From Reticulitermes speratus (Eukaryota; Arthropoda; Insecta; Blattodea; Rhinotermitidae): 64,000 nt of DNA. The translations under genes and the position numbers were made by a program. The stretch lies in contig JAJKFL010000002.1 of assembly GCA_021186555.1 (NCBI GenBank), positions 28,808,001 through 28,872,000 of the forward strand, written 5' to 3'. The notes under the pieces are model-generated. The model saw only the letters and a program-made list of their open reading frames with translations. It ran no database searches and had not been told where the DNA came from. This document shows positions 1-11,421 of this stretch, piece after piece (the first letter of the stretch is position 1; each line of letters starts with the position of its first letter).

Positions 1-20
1 TATTAAAAATATTCAAAATA

Positions 21-190
21 CAGTCGAACGCGGTTAATAACATCATAAAAGGGACTGAATATTTTGTGTCGTTATAACCGAGGAGTATAATGTTATGGTT
101 AACAGTGACCAATTGATTTGTACCACATAAAATCTGATTTTATAGGCGAGTTGTCGTATAAACCGATGTCGTTGTAACGGGGTGCGACTG
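21..190. mobile_element. Pogo/Tc1-like MITE, 170 bp
   Basis: The segment begins CAGTCGAACGCGGTTA and ends with the inverted counterpart GGGGTGCGACTG. The two ends are imperfect terminal inverted repeats of about 25 bp, and each is bordered by TA (19-20 and 191-192). CAGTCG-type termini with a TA duplication are typical of pogo/Tigger-like Tc1-mariner derivatives. It has no coding capacity, so it is a non-autonomous copy. Confidence 0.65.
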
Positions 191-192
191 TA

Positions 193-1129
193 TATAGACG
201 GCCTAAGAGTATATTTTCACAAATTAAATTAGAATTTTGAAAGGCTTCGGAATAGACACTTCCCGTACGTCTACCTTTCAGCCAGATGTATCGAACACAT
301 TTGAGGGAAGGATAGATTCATGAGGGCAAATAAAAAATGCGCGACATGGGAACTACATATGAGTCACCATGAACGCCGAGGAAATCCCCTGCACCAAACT
401 ACCGTCGAGAAACACGATCAATGTTTTGTATATATATTTAATCAGCTTTTACTCATTCACTGCCCATCTAGACGACACTGAATTTCGGGGGTTTCCGTTC
501 TGAAAGCCCGTCACCTGTCAAAGAGCCGGTTATTAATGCCTTACGCACTTTCTACAGGTTTGCAACAATGGAGATAAATGATATTAATATTATGTCTGGC
601 ATTGTCCGGTGTCTGAGGGCTGTTTTATTATTTTAACCCTTTAAAGACGAAGCGTAAACTGTTTCATTTAAACACCCAGTTCGTACCGCGCAGTAAAGAA
701 CGTTCATCTCGCTTATAGAAGACAGTCAGTTTACATTATATAGGGCAAAACATGCTGTTCGTTCTGAGATGAATACCAAACACATAAATACAGTGTGGGT
801 AGAATGCACAATTTTTGAATGTTAATCATTGATGGTGCATCAAGTAGTCAGTAGGCTTTAAAAGGTTAATATTGGTAGCGAAACTGGGATCGAACAAAGT
901 ACTTTCGAATACCAGACAATGTTACTCCAGAGTTTCGAAAACAGAGCTCCGCGATAAATTTTTTGGAATAAATAAAAAATTTCTGAAATACCGCAAAAAT
1001 TCCAAACACACCCCTCCCCTCCGAAATTATGCTTCAATTTTTGTGCAATGTAGGCTGACTTAAATCCCAGCTCTTTACAAGTAAATTTTGTAACAATAAT
1101 TTAACAGTAACTGACTTTGGCTCCCCGTT
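193..1129. other. Anonymous AT-rich DNA
   Basis: No gene, RNA or repeat family recognised. The 63-codon open frame at 872-1063 has no family resemblance and looks like chance. Confidence 0.5.
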
Positions 1130-1244
1130 ATGAACTGTTGGTGGCTTGTAAAAGTTTTTTCATACTTAGGGGTCCCTAGGAGTACGAGAAATTATTTTAG
1201 GGGTTCCTTCATGCAAGAAAAACAGAAAGGCTGGGAAACACTGG
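1130..1244. repeat. Fragment of a hAT-like non-autonomous element
   Basis: Read on the minus strand it starts CCAGTGTTTCCCAGCC and continues into 'aggaacccct' and 'gtactcctagggaccc' text. This is the usual appearance of hAT elements with CAGTG-type ends. The opposite end was not found, so it is probably truncated. Confidence 0.35.
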
Positions 1245-1616
1245 TTTAATCGCTAGGCTATAATGGCGCCACTTATGTTAAAAGCAAAGTAATAAAACCG
1301 GTCAGTAGACAGGGTTTTTATTTTGAACAATGTCCTCGGTCTTTGTTCCTTTTAAGACGGGCTCTCGGAAACTGACCTGTTTTCCGTCACCAGGTGTAAC
1401 GAAAGGGAACGTTTCTACTCAGCAGGTCCCACTAGGAAGAGCGAGTCTCGATCACCAAAGGTCCTGTCACGTTCATCACCACACATCATAATCAGAAATA
1501 TTTACATTTAGTTTAATTAAATCTTGCACTATAGTGACAATTAGTCACACGAAGGCGGGAGTAATGCCAACTCCAGACATGTCTTATATGTAATTCAGAT
1601 ACACATATATCTCGGA
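1245..1616. other. Anonymous DNA
   Basis: Nothing recognised. No ORF above chance length and no repeat shared with the rest of the window. Confidence 0.45.
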
Positions 1617-1860
1617 CAATGGACAAAATTCAACTTTGTTGGATGACCGAGGAATCGTGGTTCTATCCTGCAGAGTAAGAATATTCCAGACCGGCTATGG
1701 GTCCCAGCCAGACTGTATACAACAGGTACGGAGGCTCTTTCCCCGGAGGTAAAGTGGCCGGAGAATGAAGCTGAATACTCACGTGCATCCAGTGCCAAGG
1801 TTAAGAATGACTGGAGCTATAACTCCACTGCCGCTTGTGACTTAATGGTGTAGTCGCTGA
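1617..1860 (+). repeat. SINE family 4, diverged copy
   Basis: It follows the family-4 order seen in better copies: 'ccagaccggctatgggtccca', then 'acaggtacggaggctctttcc', a 'gtaaagtggccgg' block, 'actcac...catccagtgccaaggttaagaatg' and 'gagctataactccact'. The tRNA-like head is eroded. The short open frames across it are by-products of the SINE. Confidence 0.5.
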
Positions 1861-3073
1861 TTTATCACACACGGGCCTACTTCTCTGCTCTGAACTTGTG
1901 TGGAATATGAATTTGTTTACACAAGGAAATAACCCTGATTTGTTGTCAGGATTTCCATAATCTGTCGTTAGTCTTCCTCTAGCATTGTGTATATTACGGT
2001 AGAACACCTACGCCTATATTATACACAACCCTTTGTGTTACAACATCGACTGTTCATACGATACTTTTAGAGTTGTAGTGGAGAGAAGGGTTTTGGGTTG
2101 TGCACAAAAAGTCACCGGCGACTGACACATTAATTATAATGCACCAACTATTTACAGTTAGGAAAGAATTAATGACGGAAAGAAAGTTGTTACGTAACAG
2201 GAACTTGGTAATTAATACACTAAATTTGATGTAGACAGATGGTCAAATACTGGATGTTATTAACGCCCAGATGTAAAAAGGCTGATAAAAATGCATACAG
2301 AATTTTGATGGGAAGCCTCTCGGAAGGATTTGGTCTTAGGGATGTTACCAAATAACCTAACAAAGCGGTTCTTTAATTATTCACCAGGGACACGGATAAT
2401 AAAATTGTACATTCAATGCACAGTCTGTCCTGAGACAGGTCTATAACCACTTTCAAAGCGAGGTCTCCAGACGGTGCAATCTAATGTTTTGTATTTCAAA
2501 TTCCTTGCCTTGAGGTCATTCGAGAGCTTTTTACATCTTCTTCGCCGTCTTCTCGTCCTTTCTATCTTTCCTTCAATAACGTCAATAAAATATTTTTCTT
2601 CAAACATATTGGTTATATTTATTCAGTGACAAGTGAAATAAATATCAGAGAAAGTATGAACCCCAAAAAAAGTGGGTGACCAAGCCATAAGGCAAAGAAC
2701 AATGACAGTCTCCTGACTGTTTATAAGACAGTCACTGTTCAAACAAAGAGACAAGGGTAAAGATATTGACGTAAAGAGCAAGTAGTGTACCAACACCGAA
2801 AAATATAAAGAGAATAATTTCAAACTTGCCTCTAAAAGAGAATTCTAAAAATCCCCTTACCCAGTAAGGAAGTAACGTTTGTGCCTGTAGTTCTGAAGTT
2901 TGAAAGAAAGTTAGACTCAAGAGATTTCAGTATTAACAAACAGCTGATGGCTAGGGATAGGTTGAAAAGTTATACTGCATTCAGGAAATGCAAAGTAAAA
3001 TCACCATTTTCGAAACTCACAAAAGTTGTACAAAACTTCAGAACGTAACTTTTACGGCCATTATTAATATGTT
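1861..3073. other. Anonymous DNA
   Basis: No recognisable gene. The short minus-strand open frames at 2413-2607, 2623-2823 and 2732-2920 have low-complexity translations and no motif. Confidence 0.45.
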
Positions 3074-3308
3074 TGGTAAAGGTAAAGGTAAAGTTCGCCG
3101 CTCGTTTACTGGGATTGTGTGTTCGAATCCCGCCAGAGGCATGGATGTCTGTCTCTTGTGAGTGTTGTGTGTTGTCAGGTAGAGGTCTCTGCGACGAGCT
3201 GGTCCCTCGTCCAGAGGAGTCCTACCGAGTGTGGTGTGTCTAAAAAGTGTGATAGTGAAGCCTCGAAAAATGAGGCGGCCTAGGCCCCCAAGGGGCTGTC
3301 GAGCCATT
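3074..3308 (+). mobile_element. SINE family 1 (tRNA-headed), 5'-shortened copy
   Basis: It starts inside the tRNA-like head at 'gccgctcgtttactgggatt', keeps the B box GTTCGAATCCC, then the family body 'ggcatggatgtctgtctctt', 'gtgttgtcaggtagaggtct', 'cgacgagctggtccctcgtc', and ends 'ggggctgtcgagccattt'. The upstream A-box part is missing. It abuts a family-4 SINE on the other strand, so this is a SINE-on-SINE cluster. Confidence 0.75.
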
Positions 3309-3312
3309 TGGT

Positions 3313-3572
3313 AAAAAAGTAAAGTTCACCCTAGAACAGACCATGAAGGCCCAGAGGGGGAGTAGAGGTATAGCTCTACTCTTTCCTTAACCTCGACGCT
3401 AGATGGGGGTGGGTGGTCAACGCCACGCCCAGGCCGCTTTACCCCCGGGAATAACCCGGTACCCATTGTACAAGAGGCTGGGTAGGCCCCAGGGCAGATC
3501 TGGATGGGTGCTAAAAATCTTACCCCTACCGGGATTCGATCACCAGACCATCCAGCTCGTAGCAATATGCTT
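3313..3572 (-). mobile_element. SINE family 4 (tRNA-headed)
   Basis: On the minus strand the head ends in the B-box-like text 'tggtgattcgaatcccgg' (plus-strand 'ccgggattcgatcaccag') and the element finishes in 'ggccttcatggtctgttcta' followed by 'gggtgaactttac'. Its body matches the copies at 16796, 19446 and 31193. It is non-coding. The apparent peptides on both strands recur wherever this SINE occurs. Confidence 0.75.
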
Positions 3573-4439
3573 GGTTGTTGCTACAATTATTACTAAACAT
3601 TTCGTTAACTTCTGCCTGGTTACGAGTTTAGAAATTAATTACCCACCTAAAATACCTCAATTACCTTTTTAATTCTGAATTCCTCCAACAGTCAAAAATA
3701 AAGCCTAAATGAGAATAGGCTAACAAGAGTCTAATTACACCAAATTAGTACATATAACGTGTGTACTAAGATGGTATAAATAGATTCTTGTATGGGTATA
3801 GTACACTGTATGAAAACGAAGTATTTCAAAATGACAAAAGAGTCGTTAGGCTTATATGCATATTAGAGGTGCTGATACATAGACATAGACCACTAATGAA
3901 AAAATATCAAAGGAAAGGCGAAATGTTTAGAAAGGAAATGGATTTATTCACTACAAATTCAGCATAAACAACCCTGGATTAGAACCCTGGCTTTCACAGT
4001 AAGAAACCGATCAGTGGCTGCCTGTGTTCTGGCAATGGTTATTCTGTTAGTTTTAAATATTAAAATACTCCAGTTGTAGTAGCGACTAGCAGTTAATATT
4101 GCTAGTCTGAAGGCAAGATGCGATAAAGGACATACGCTTACATATCTATGCATCATCATCTGTCTATTACCAGGCGAAAGCCGTGACAGTGTCCCGTTAC
4201 AAAGATCTCCTACCAATGTCCATATGGTACATTATTATTATTATTGTTATTATTACATGCAAGTTTGTGCGATTTTAAATTGTTTCATGTTGACTTTAAA
4301 CCGTCGCAACTGCCCTTCCGCTAGATGCGCTTCGGCGGCTAATGCCATCAGTAGAGATACTTGTATATTCAATGGTAGGTCTGTTTTGATTAATGACTTA
4401 TTACCAATGTAAATCATGAACTCGACGCTGCAGTTCGGT
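3573..4439. other. Anonymous DNA with a short ATT-rich run
   Basis: No gene recognised. A (TTA/TTG)n-like run lies at about 4229-4256. The open frame at 3959-4216 (minus) has no recognisable domain. Confidence 0.4.
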
Positions 4440-4706
4440 CACTGACGTTCCTTACTATTCTGCGCTAATCTGCGACATTTTTAAATCAACTTGTCTATGT
4501 TCTGTCAGGTATAGGGTTTCTGCCCCAGTACTTCTTTTATGTTGTTTTTCTACATATTTGTTCTGTTTTGTTTCTTTAGTGTTTTGTCTTGTGTATTTGT
4601 ACTGTCTTTGTGTTTTATTTGTGTTTTTGTGCTGGCTTTGTAATTGGCACTTGTGCTGTTAAACCTTCACGTTAATAAATACCCATTGAATGAATTGAAT
4701 TGAATT
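4440..4706 (+). mobile_element. LINE 3'-UTR fragment with a GAATT-type tail
   Basis: A T/G-rich 3'-UTR-like stretch with repeated 'tttgtgt/tttgttt' text leads to 'ttaataaatacccattgaa' and a tandem tail 'tgaattgaattgaattg'. Jockey/I-type insect LINEs commonly end in such a short tandem tail after 'aaataaatac'. The coding part is absent, consistent with 5' truncation. Clade assignment is a guess. Confidence 0.5.
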
Positions 4707-4835
4707 GCAGTCTCAGCTTTCAATGTAGGTGTGTAGAAAAACATGTGTAGGTTACCCAGGCAACGGGGTTCTGTTTCAACCTGGTAATTCAAGGAATTTT
4801 TTGCAAGTCGTTTGGGATGTGACACTGTGACGCTG

Positions 4836-5092
4836 GCTAAGTGTTTTCCGACGTTTCGAAGAAATGCGGTGCCTTCATCTTCAGCCATCGCCCTCGATTG
4901 GCTGGACATTATGTCATAGCTTTCCAAAACCGTACCAACAGACGTAAATGTCTACCGCGTTTGGCATTCTTCTTGGATCCCTGAACCCTTGAAGATGACA
5001 GCAATACGTTCCTTCGAAACGTCTAGAAAAACAAACCCGGCAACACAGCATCATATCCCAGAAGACCTGGACACCCCCCCCCCCCCCCCCGA
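4836..5092. repeat. Inverted pair of GAAACGT-motif repeats plus a poly-C run
   Basis: Two roughly 45-bp blocks lie in opposite orientation: 4845-4895 (minus strand reads 'tgaagatgaaggcaccg', then 'cttcgaaacgtc') and 4987-5025 (plus strand 'tgaagatgacagcaata', then 'ccttcgaaacgtc'). Matching text stands at 14665-14720. They look like ends of one mobile family, perhaps Penelope-like. A C homopolymer of about 18 bases follows at 5073-5090. Confidence 0.4.
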
Positions 5093-6568
5093 AAACGCTG
5101 TGAAAACCTCAATTCTTGCATACTGTCGTCATCACATTCGATCAGACCAACAAGTTATCGATTCTGTTGGCTCCACGCAAAGATATCGTGTAGAAGGAAA
5201 AACAACACCGAGCAACCTGGCTAAAGGGGTAACAAACACATCCAACTTGTAGTTAGGAACCTTCTGAATGGAACCATCATTGAGGAACCGACGATCCTAA
5301 CTGGCTATCCTCAGCCCTTCGAGAAACATGCCTATGTCAGGTCATGGCCGCTTAGTCACACATTCTGGCCGACTCATTATTAAAGCCATGGAATTATTCA
5401 ACGCTAATATATTGCGAGAGACTGACAACGTTGTTTAATGATCTACAAATAACATAATGGGATGAGAAACGGGAAAAACAAAATGTTCGGATTTGACCTG
5501 AATGGCAATGGAAGGGTAACTTATATGTGGTTTACAGCTCTTTGATGTTAACCGGAAATGAAGCCACTATTGGTTTTGATATTTCCGTTCATCCGCTGTA
5601 TGAAGGTTTCAGACGGTTGAAGGGAAAGAAATAAGTTGATCCAGACCCACACAGTTTGTTTCCTCTTTCACTCATTCAGGAAGGGGTTAAGCATCAACTA
5701 GGTAAATGTTTATACAGTAAAGTACAGTCTGTTTAAAACTTTCAAAACAGGTGCCTGAAATCCAATGTCACTGTTAGACTCATCAACCATTAATTTCTAA
5801 CACTTTTTTACAATAAATTGTACGCAACGCTTCAACCAACATTTAGTGCACATATTCAAGAACAATGTGCTATGTCGACTCAGGAATACGAAATAGTGTA
5901 GGACGTGGCAGTCTACGGCTTTGCTTATTAGCCGCGAAAGAGCTTATAAATAAATAAAAAAACTAAAACAAAAAGAAAGAAATAAATAAATAAATATGGT
6001 CCATAGTTCATTAAAATACATATATCAAGTGTAAAAGGCAATGTGTACCCTAGGCAAGTGGTTTCGAATCCAACTTGAGGCTTATATATTCGTCGCGATT
6101 TTAGGATCGTTCGCAAAGCAACAGCGAAAAGACCCTACAGAAGTTTCCCGGCTGAGCAGTAGTTATGTTCTGGAAGGTCCGGTGTAAGTCAAACTTTGCG
6201 CAAGTCGGAATTGAGTATATGTATGGTCAAATACATATATATGTGTGTTGTATATAGATGGCAGTGAAGCTGAAATCCAAATTCCAACACACTGGAACCT
6301 GATCGGCTGCAGCATGAACGCCCTACCGCCTGTGTTATCGCCTAGCAATATTCTTCCGCCACCTTTATCTCACTGTGCTTTCATTCCGGCAAGGAAAAAT
6401 TCGGCACCTTTAAAAAATTCTATTATTTCAATGTTCTTTTTACTTTCTAAAATCTGCATAAGTCTGAAATTGCGTGACTTGAAATTGCTAAGTTGTTACT
6501 TTTGCACCACCAGATTTAACACAAAAAAATTCTACCTTCCTTCCACAAAGTGCATTTACGTGTTGTGT
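5093..6568. other. Anonymous DNA
   Basis: No gene, RNA or repeat recognised. There is a short AAATA-rich low-complexity stretch at about 5944-5996. Confidence 0.45.
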
Positions 6569-6894
6569 ACTGTTCTTATTGGACACGCGTTGATGCAGTT
6601 GGTTGAGGCACGGCGCTACAAGCCGGAAGATCGCGGGTTCGCTTCCCGATGGGGTCACTGGAATCATTTATTGACTTAATTCTTCCGGCCGCACTCTGGC
6701 CCTGGGGTTGACTCAGCCTCCAACAGAAATAAGTACCAGGAATACCTCCTGGGGGGTAAACGCGGTCGGTGCTTAGGGCTGAGAACCTTACCACATTCAT
6801 GTGCCGATTGTCTGGAAGTCTGGGAACCTCAATCTCCTGGAACCCTAAGGGCCTGTCGAGGCCTGTAAAGGGTTTGCTGTACTTACTGTTCTTA
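6569..6894 (+). mobile_element. SINE family 3 with 10-bp target duplication
   Basis: The body 6579-6884 is flanked by direct repeats ACTGTTCTTA at 6569-6578 and 6885-6894. The head 'cagttggttgaggcacggcg', then 'aagatcgcgggttcgcttcc', gives tRNA-like A and B boxes. The body runs through 'tcagcctccaacagaaataa' and 'gtgccgattgtctggaagtc' to 'gggcctgtcgaggcctgtaa'. The same family occurs at 62158. The open frames overlapping it are not genes. Confidence 0.8.
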
Positions 6895-7095
6895 GGAAAA
6901 AGTGATTATTTCTCTACGCAGCATTAATTTACAGCTATAAGACAGACGGATTGTGGTTACTGCGCGGCACGAATATAATTCGGGTTACGTTTAGTCTTCA
7001 ACGTGTTAAATATACTTTCGACCACTTTGGTTAGGCTTATCTTAGAAATGTATCAATTGATGATTAGCAACTCCAGCTTTGAAAAGTAATCTCGT

Positions 7096-7529
7096 TTATT
7101 ATTTAAAGGTCGACCTCGGTGGACTAGTGGTTAGCGTGCTCGCCACTGGACCCAAGGTTCGCGGTTTCGATCCCGACCGAGGTCGATGGATTTTTAAGGG
7201 TGATAAAAATCCGGAGCACCACTTCCTTCGGAGGGGAAGTAAAGCCGTCAGTCCCATGTCGTAGATTTACGACATGTAAAAGAACCTTACGGTATGAATA
7301 GAACTAGTAGTGCTTGTAAGCAAAATTAAGAGGCCGTTTCTCACCCAAGTCTCCTGACTGACTGCCAGATGGCTCTGGCAGTCACATCAGGATCGAGTTG
7401 AAAAGCGCGGCCAGTCAGCCGGTCCCTGACTGCTGCAAATGCACAAAGACCTCGTAACCACGGACAGAGGAGGCCTAAGCCCATATAGGGCTGTCGAGCC
7501 ATGGTTATTATATTATTATTATTTAAAGG
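7096..7529 (+). mobile_element. SINE family 2 with 14-bp target duplication
   Basis: The copy is about 400 bp and flanked by TTATTATTTAAAGG at 7096-7109 and 7516-7529. The head 'cctcggtggactagtggtta', then 'ggtttcgatcccgaccgagg', resembles a tRNA. The body includes 'taaaaatccggagcaccact' and 'tggctctggcagtcacatca'. It ends 'catatagggctgtcgagcca' plus a TTA-rich tail, and this terminal block is shared with SINE family 1. Confidence 0.85.
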
Positions 7530-7540
7530 CTGTGTGTCGA

Positions 7541-7561
7541 ACGGGGGGGGGGGGGGGGGGG
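7541..7561. repeat. Poly-G run
   Basis: A G homopolymer of about 20 bases follows the family-2 SINE duplication. Length in an assembly is unreliable. Confidence 0.8.
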
Positions 7562-9455
7562 AGAGTATCCCAATGTATGCGTGTGTCGCTGTCGTAAGGC
7601 GCAATCAAAGGGACCGTCGTGCATTATGAACACGGTAGTGCATGAGGGATACAGTTTTAGCTTTGGTCAGGGCAACACACTCACGCCAAGCTCAAACGCC
7701 GGCACGCACGTACTGCTAAGGTTCCTTGAGGGACGAAGGGGGGGGGGATACGACCACGTGCTGAACGTGCTGATGGTGACAGGCTAAACGCTGTGCTGTG
7801 ACATGCGCCCTATCCCGGGCGTGGCAACTTCTTACAGAGAGGTCAGGGACCCACTAATAAGGGATTGTTACTGCTAGCGGTAATTATGTTTCTGCCGGAA
7901 GAAAATGACACATCACTTCATTACTGCGTCGATGAAACAAAAGTTTTACAAGGTTTAGCCGTTGGGTGAAAATTCCACGGAGAATATGAAGATTACCCGT
8001 AAAGTAGACAAAACGAAACAAAGCCCGCACTTTCATGTAAACCATTTTTATTTATATTTGCAGCAAAATTTCCATACGCCTCAGTCATATAGTAAACCTT
8101 TGGGAACCTATTCCTGCTACATATTTGTCACGATCAGGTAGCAGCTATGAGCATCAGTGCATTTAGACACATTCGTCTTGCTCTTTAAACCAAGAATACG
8201 ATAGATATTTCTAACAGTCTGTTGCACTTCTGTGTAGTGTTTCTTGCCACATATAACTAATAATCCAGTGCACTATTATGTAAGTTTATGTTGTTCTTCT
8301 CAGTGCTGTTTGCCGCAGAATTTGATTCGATACTTTTGTCAGATATATAATATGTATATTCTACACTTTTCGATGTATTTAGTCCAATGGTTCCCACAAA
8401 TAATGAGTTCATCGGAAACATTAGAACTTGTACCGGTTCCTTCCATGGTTGATGCTCAAGATGCTCAATTCAGATGTAAATTCATCAAAGCTGATTCTTC
8501 TGCTTTCTCTTACACGCTGACATATCTGTTTAAAGACACGTGTTTACAATCGATCGCTTCGCACAACGCTCATCAGCAACATTCTTTCGCCCCCATTTTA
8601 AACTTTCCTCTGTCTCAGACATTACCCGCCCTATTTAAATATTATTCCTCAGTCAAATTCATCAGATTTCGCACTTCTTGAGGATAAAATCCCGAACGTA
8701 GATCGCTGTTCTCTTTTGATGCATCTATGCTTCTGCGACATGGCGCGGCATTATATCCCAGAACAACAGAATTGTCAGCTACAACGCTCGGAAACCCTCA
8801 GAACTCACGTGATACAATATTATTATGGTTACAAAGACAATGAAAATCAAACAGTTCCAAATAAAGACAGATTCACGAAGTCTACATATCTGCCATTTAC
8901 TTCAGAGCATTCAACGTCACGTTTGAGATAAACTGAAAACTCTCCAATTTTTTGCTTTTCGTGAATAGATTTAAAATAATTATTAAGACAAACGTTAAAG
9001 TCTTTCATAGGACAACAACTTTTTAAGTTATTTATTTTTAGGGACGTGTGAGTGTAAATATACAAAACACATTCGCGAGTTCATTTGACAAGTCATGCAC
9101 CATCATTCCGGAATGTTCACGCCGTTCTTGTGCGGCAACTTCTCCGACATCACTGTTGCAGGTGTAATCTAAACGTTATTCTGCAGGCGTCATTGCGTTC
9201 CCTTCTCGCATGCATGCATTTCCGGATGCGAACGAGGGACACTACTTAACTGACTCCATGAAGCAGACCGTCAGTCTATATTCTTCCCTTAATGTGATAG
9301 GCCCATAAGGCACTAAAAGCAGTATTGTGGCTCTCTATATGTTAATCTTTATGACTTTGGATAGCAGACTGGGAGGCAGAAGATTCTTAATCGAGGGAAC
9401 TTAAGCACAAAAAATACGGAAATAAGTTATGAGTATTAAAATTTGTCACAATTAA
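7562..9455. other. Anonymous DNA
   Basis: No gene recognised. A 145-codon open frame (8244-8681, plus) has no domain or repeat signature and is treated as chance. A second, shorter G run lies at 7738-7748. Confidence 0.4.
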
Positions 9456-9640
9456 TTGATTAACTCCATGGAGCAGAGTCTCTTTTGAGCAGGCAACAGT
9501 TCCTCTGCTATTCAAAATATTTCCCGCATTTTGTGGAACCTGAAGAATTTTTACCATGGTCACAAATACAAGCCACTGGCCCCCACCTTGAGCCAGGTGA
9601 AACCAGTCCATATACTCCATCCTAGTTATTTAAGACGATT
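9456..9640 (-). mobile_element. LINE 3'-end fragment (RT C-terminus), diverged
   Basis: It aligns by eye with the better copy at 53316-53649: 'taactccatggagcagagtc', 'attttgtggaacctgaagaa', 'ccttgagccaggtgaaacca', 'agacgattttaatc'. Stops break the reading frame. It is a 5'-truncated copy of the same LINE family, in the same orientation as the other four fragments in this window. Confidence 0.6.
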
Positions 9641-9792
9641 TTAATCTAGGTCTAGGTTTTCAAAGTTGTCCCTTTCCTTCAGTTTCTTTTTTCAACAAAG
9701 CCCTGTATGCATTTCTTATCTCTCCCATGCGTGCGACAAGCTCCTTACGAACAATACAGATCATAAAGCTCGTCACCATGCAGCTACCTACA

Positions 9793-9971
9793 GCATGGGT
9801 CTCCAGTCCGCGGCCCGCGACCACATTTGTAAATTATGTATATGCTATAATAATACACAATGATTTAGGTGGTTATGTGTACCACTTATTGTGATATTCA
9901 CACTTGCGGCCTGCGAACCAGCTTACAATAAAGGCTGTGGCACTTTGCCAAAAAAGGTTGGACGCCCCTGG
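9793..9971. mobile_element. hAT-like MITE, about 180 bp (copy 1)
   Basis: The ends read 'catgggtctccagtccgcgg' and, on the minus strand, 'ccaggggcgtccaacctttt'. The inside contains 'gcggcccgcgaccacatttg' and 'gtgtaccacttattgtgata'. 'Gcggcccg'-containing short elements with CAGGGGCGTCCAACC ends are usual for non-autonomous hAT elements. A second copy lies inverted at 50205-50350. Confidence 0.55.
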
Positions 9972-10352
9972 TCCACAGACTCCTGTTCCTTTCTCCCTCT
10001 TAGGTCTAAATATTCTCATTAGCGCTATATTATCGAAATATCATTTTTCTGTGCCCTTCCCTCAATGAGACAAAGAGACCAAGTTTCATGCCTATATGAA
10101 AATATTCGAAATCATATTTTGTATATTTTAATCTTTAAATTTTTAGGCAGCAGATGGGAAGACAAGAGGCTGCAAAGTGGTGGTCAGCATTTCCCAAAAT
10201 TAATTTGCCCTTTTTTTTCCTGAATGCCATTTTTATTTCTTTGTGTCGTTCAAAAATATTTGAACTTTGCTAAAACTAAAAAGTATTTGTCAGAAAATTG
10301 CCCTGATGTCATATATTCTGTTACAGTTATTCTGTATACAGGCATATATATA

Positions 10353-10387
<35 letters not shown>

Positions 10388-11314
10388 TCGCTGTGGCTGT
10401 TGTGTATAATCTGACGAAGGAGATAATTCTATCTATTATACACGACGGGTTATAATATACTTAAATGAAATTCTGTCAGGACAATTTTAATTATTCCTAC
10501 CTTGTTTTTGTATAATATGTTCCAATCTTTCAAAAAAAAAAAATAACGAAGAGAATGAATAGACGCCTAAAGGATAACGTTTAGATTACACGCGACACAC
10601 AGGCGTCGGAATAGTTGCCGCAGCAGCAAGGCTATTGCGTGCCATATAGTGATGCTGCAGACTGCTGGATATGAATGGTCATCTGCACCATCCTGGGGGT
10701 TCATTAGGTCATCATCATGCATCGTCTCCCCTGTTCGTTTTTTACAACTAGCATCATCCACGGAAGTAGGTAGGATAGTGTAAAATACTCACACTCTCAC
10801 GCAGCACTCTCTTCGTTTTACAACATCACTGAATTCGGAATTTCCGCTCTGCAGAATAAGACAAGGCCGGAAATGCGAATTACTATCGTCTAGGACGTGA
10901 TGGAATGTAGTCTGGCAGAAGTGTGCCACCGTTTCAAAGGAACCATATCGTATACGCTGGCGAAACGTCGGTAGACTTCTACCAGAGTACACGGCACAAC
11001 GCAAAACGCAGCAAGCATCAGAGTTACCGCGACAAGAACTTCACATCTCACGAGTTAGGAAATGTGCGCCTAGCCTAACATTCAAAGCCTTCGATCATCT
11101 CTATTTAAAAATTTTCGATTATAGAGGATATTTAATACGCACCTCACTGTGCAGACTGAGGACATTTAAGTGTTTCCCTCCAAAGACGCAATAATTTAGT
11201 AAACTTCCTGTAAGTATGAAGTGGAGAATTTGAAAGCAAAATATTTAGCGATTAATCAGCAAAGTCTGTGGATTTAGATTTTATGAATTTCACTGCCCAG
11301 TAGAAAAATTAAAT
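9972..11314. other. Anonymous DNA with a TA microsatellite
   Basis: A (TA)n run lies at 10355-10382. Nothing else recognised. The overlapping short peptides at 10224-10455 arise from the TA run. Confidence 0.45.
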
Positions 11315-11421
11315 CTATATCTGTCCGAACACAACTAAATATATTTATTATATAGAACTACATGTTTCGAAACGTGTAGTTCTATATAACAAACAGAATG
11401 TTGTTGTGTTTGGATAGATAA
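11315..11421. repeat. Long imperfect palindrome (foldback)
   Basis: The core 11348-11389 is a loop-less palindrome of 21+21 bases with one mismatch, 'tatatagaactacatgtttc' against 'gaaacgtgtagttctatata'. Outer arms 'tctgtccgaacacaac' and 'gttgtgtttggataga' extend the pairing with a few mismatches. The centre TTTCGAAAC matches the GAAACGT motif seen elsewhere in the window. It could be a foldback element or a head-to-head junction of a mobile-element end. Confidence 0.6.

Noticed and set aside
3038-3672. Proline/serine-rich peptides on both strands
   Set aside because: The same peptides recur wherever SINE families 1 and 4 occur, so they are translated SINE.
6245-6679. 144-codon plus-strand open frame
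   Set aside because: Its 3' third is the head of a family-3 SINE with a clear target duplication. The rest is featureless.
8244-8681. 145-codon plus-strand open frame
   Set aside because: The translation has no domain, signal or composition typical of a conserved protein, and AT-rich DNA of this size yields such frames by chance.
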